NCBI GenBank assembly: GCA_963972425.1
Contig: CAXAUF010000034.1
Location: 1 to 32,909, forward strand
Length of the DNA stretch: 32,909 nt
Reading direction: 5' to 3'
Source: Algorimicrobium sp002414705
GTDB taxonomy: Bacteria > Bacteroidota > Bacteroidia > Flavobacteriales > Flavobacteriaceae
Shown here: one piece after another, positions 32,231 through 32,909 of the stretch
How positions within the stretch are numbered: position 1 is the first letter of the stretch
Layout of the letters: every line of letters starts with the position of its first letter
Made by a program: the position numbers and the translations under genes
Notes under the pieces: model-generated
What the model was told of the DNA's origin: nothing
Database searches by the model: none
What the model saw: only the letters and a program-made list of their open reading frames with translations

Positions 32231-32659
32231 ATGAATAAATTATTAATAACACTTTTAACAATCTTTTTGACATTTAATATGTTTGGGCAAACAAAAGAGG
32301 AACGTCAAAAAGAATTAGAAGATAGAAAGGCAGGAATTGAAAATGCTTCAGGTGAGGTTTCAATAAATGGATATCCGATGAAAGATATTAACGTAGAGTA
32401 TGCGCGAATTGTTGGTACATCGAAATTTTTGAGTGCAAAAATTACAATTCAAATAGATTTTGGACAAGACAGAACATATTTCACTCAAAGTAGAGATACT
32501 CAATTAACAGATGGGAATGGTAAAAAAATAATTTTTACATCAATGATTGATGCACTTAATTTCATGAACGGACATGGTTATGAATTTTTGCAGGCTTATG
32601 CCATAACTGTTGGTAACCAAAATGTTTATCATTACCTATTAAGAAAAAAACATTTATAA
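32231..32659 (+). CDS. Secreted protein of unknown function (element cargo)
   Basis: The 142-residue product has a signal peptide (residues 1-19, ending FNMFGQ), then a charged linker (TKEERQKELEDRKAGI) and a compact domain (INVEYARIVGTS-like strand DINVEYARIVGTSKFLSAKI, and FMNGHGYEFLQAYAITVGNQ near the end). I recognise the closing pattern GYEFLQAYAITVGNQNVYHY from other small exported proteins of Bacteroidota, but not a function. It is divergent from the DUF4468-like gene. A run of seven A bases precedes the stop. Removing one A would open another 33 codons up to 32741, so the true C-terminus is uncertain; the present end fits the family pattern. Confidence 0.7.
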   Translation: MNKLLITLLTIFLTFNMFGQTKEERQKELEDRKAGIENASGEVSINGYPMKDINVEYARIVGTSKFLSAKITIQIDFGQDRTYFTQSRDTQLTDGNGKKIIFTSMIDALNFMNGHGYEFLQAYAITVGNQNVYHYLLRKKHL

Positions 32660-32773
32660 GGCTGAAAGTGATTCTATTGCTAGATTAAGAAGTTTTAAAA
32701 TTGGTGCGTTATTAGATAAGTATTCTAACTTAAAAATCTAATTAAAAAATCTTACAAAACCTTACTTTTTTCT

Positions 32774-32802
32774 AAACGGCTGACTAAATACTGACTAGAT
32801 TA
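32774..32802. promoter_or_regulatory. Right integrase arm-type sites (two CTGACTA repeats)
   Basis: AAACGG is followed by CTGACTA at 32780 and 32791 (11 bp apart) and GATTA, the same block as at 27235-27274 but one repeat shorter. It lies 53-75 bp inside the right attachment repeat and is in the same orientation as the left block. Confidence 0.65.
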
Positions 32803-32810
32803 GAAATAAA

Positions 32811-32850
32811 AAAACCGTAAATAATTGATTAACAACTATATTACGGTTTT
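32811..32850. terminator. Element-borne terminator for the tRNA-Leu transcript
   Basis: Arms AAAACCGTAA and TTACGGTTTT pair perfectly over 10 bp across a 20-nt loop. It lies 7 bp downstream of the tRNA 3' end on the minus strand, so the element supplies a new end for the tRNA transcript. Confidence 0.6.
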
Positions 32851-32854
32851 CTCT

Positions 32855-32871
32855 TGTACTGAAGACGGGAC
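32855..32871. repeat. attR, 3' end of tRNA-Leu
   Basis: 17 bp identical to 27095-27111. It lies inside the tRNA-Leu gene, whose 3' end it rebuilds. Confidence 0.88.
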
Positions 32872-32909
32872 TTGAACCCGTACGTCCTAATGGACATTGG
32901 ATTTTAAGT
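32857..32909 (-). tRNA. tRNA-Leu (anticodon TAA), 5' part outside window
   Basis: Read on the minus strand from the window edge: the anticodon loop CTTAAAA (anticodon TAA at 32906-32904), a class II variable arm (GTCC-ATTA-GGAC), the T arm ACGGG-TTCAAGT-CCCGT, the 3' acceptor strand CTTCAGT and discriminator A at 32857. CCA is not encoded. The long variable arm and TAA anticodon identify leucine. The 5' half, including the D arm, is outside the window. Confidence 0.92.

Larger units (their letters stand above)
27095..32871 (+). mobile_element. 5.76-kb integrative element inserted in the 3' end of tRNA-Leu
   Basis: The element is bounded by an exact 17-bp direct repeat (TGTACTGAAGACGGGAC at 27095-27111 and 32855-32871). 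The right copy is the 3' end of a tRNA-Leu gene; the left copy is the displaced end. Inside are a tyrosine recombinase gene about 200 bp from the left end, an excisionase-like HTH gene, a possible replication initiator gene, two unknown genes and two secreted-protein genes. CTGACTA repeats lie just inside both ends. There is no recognisable relaxase, coupling protein or phage structural gene. It is probably a minimal mobilisable element, satellite or integrated replicon. Repeat-to-repeat distance is 5760 bp. Confidence 0.85.

Noticed and set aside
27095..32871. Interpretation as a prophage or conjugative element
   Set aside because: No capsid, portal, terminase, relaxase or Tra gene can be seen in the interval.

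Overview
The window is AT-rich DNA from a member of the Bacteroidota, most likely a marine Flavobacteriaceae. The evidence is the promoter style (TAnnTTTG -7 boxes in place of sigma-70 boxes), the lack of Shine-Dalgarno sequences, a type IX secretion (T9SS) sorting domain, a PorP/SprF remnant, a DUF5686 outer-membrane protein, and a TPR regulator with a LuxR-like C-terminus.

Positions 1-23943 are ordinary chromosome. In order they hold: the 5' part of a DUF5686 gene (-), pdhB (-), etfB-etfA (+), a bifunctional nuclease (+), a CNT nucleoside transporter (+), thyA, a small TonB-C-like secreted protein, and a membrane-anchored dihydrofolate reductase fusion. The thyA-to-reductase block joins the two enzymes of the dTMP/folate cycle. 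Next come an FAD oxidoreductase, fabD-lspA, a small conserved protein (-), an overlapping aminotransferase-galE pair for surface sugars (-), waaA (+), and an acidic lipoprotein built from 11-residue repeats.

Positions 18018-23943 look like one stress island. A universal stress protein, an ATP-cone/PD-(D/E)XK protein and a beta-CASP metallo-beta-lactamase RNase are on the minus strand. A metallophosphoesterase, a CbpA-like DnaJ and its CbpM modulator are divergent on the plus strand. The intergenic region between the two sets carries an FNR-type box placed as expected for class II activation.

Positions 24046-27090 are a rearranged junction. There is a 3' remnant of a porP/sprF gene, a TPR-LuxR regulator and a T9SS cargo protein. 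The last two are bracketed by a near-identical 41-bp direct repeat that contains a piece of the same porP/sprF sequence.

Positions 27095-32871 are a small integrative element of about 5.76 kb in the 3' end of a tRNA-Leu(TAA), whose body runs off the right edge. Its ends are an exact 17-bp repeat (27095-27111 and 32855-32871). Just inside both ends are 11-bp-spaced CTGACTA repeats that look like integrase arm-binding sites. It encodes a tyrosine recombinase, an unknown helical protein, an excisionase-like HTH protein, an unknown 140-aa protein, a 446-aa protein that may be a replication initiator, and two secreted cargo proteins. I see no relaxase or conjugation gene. This element is the most novel part of the window.
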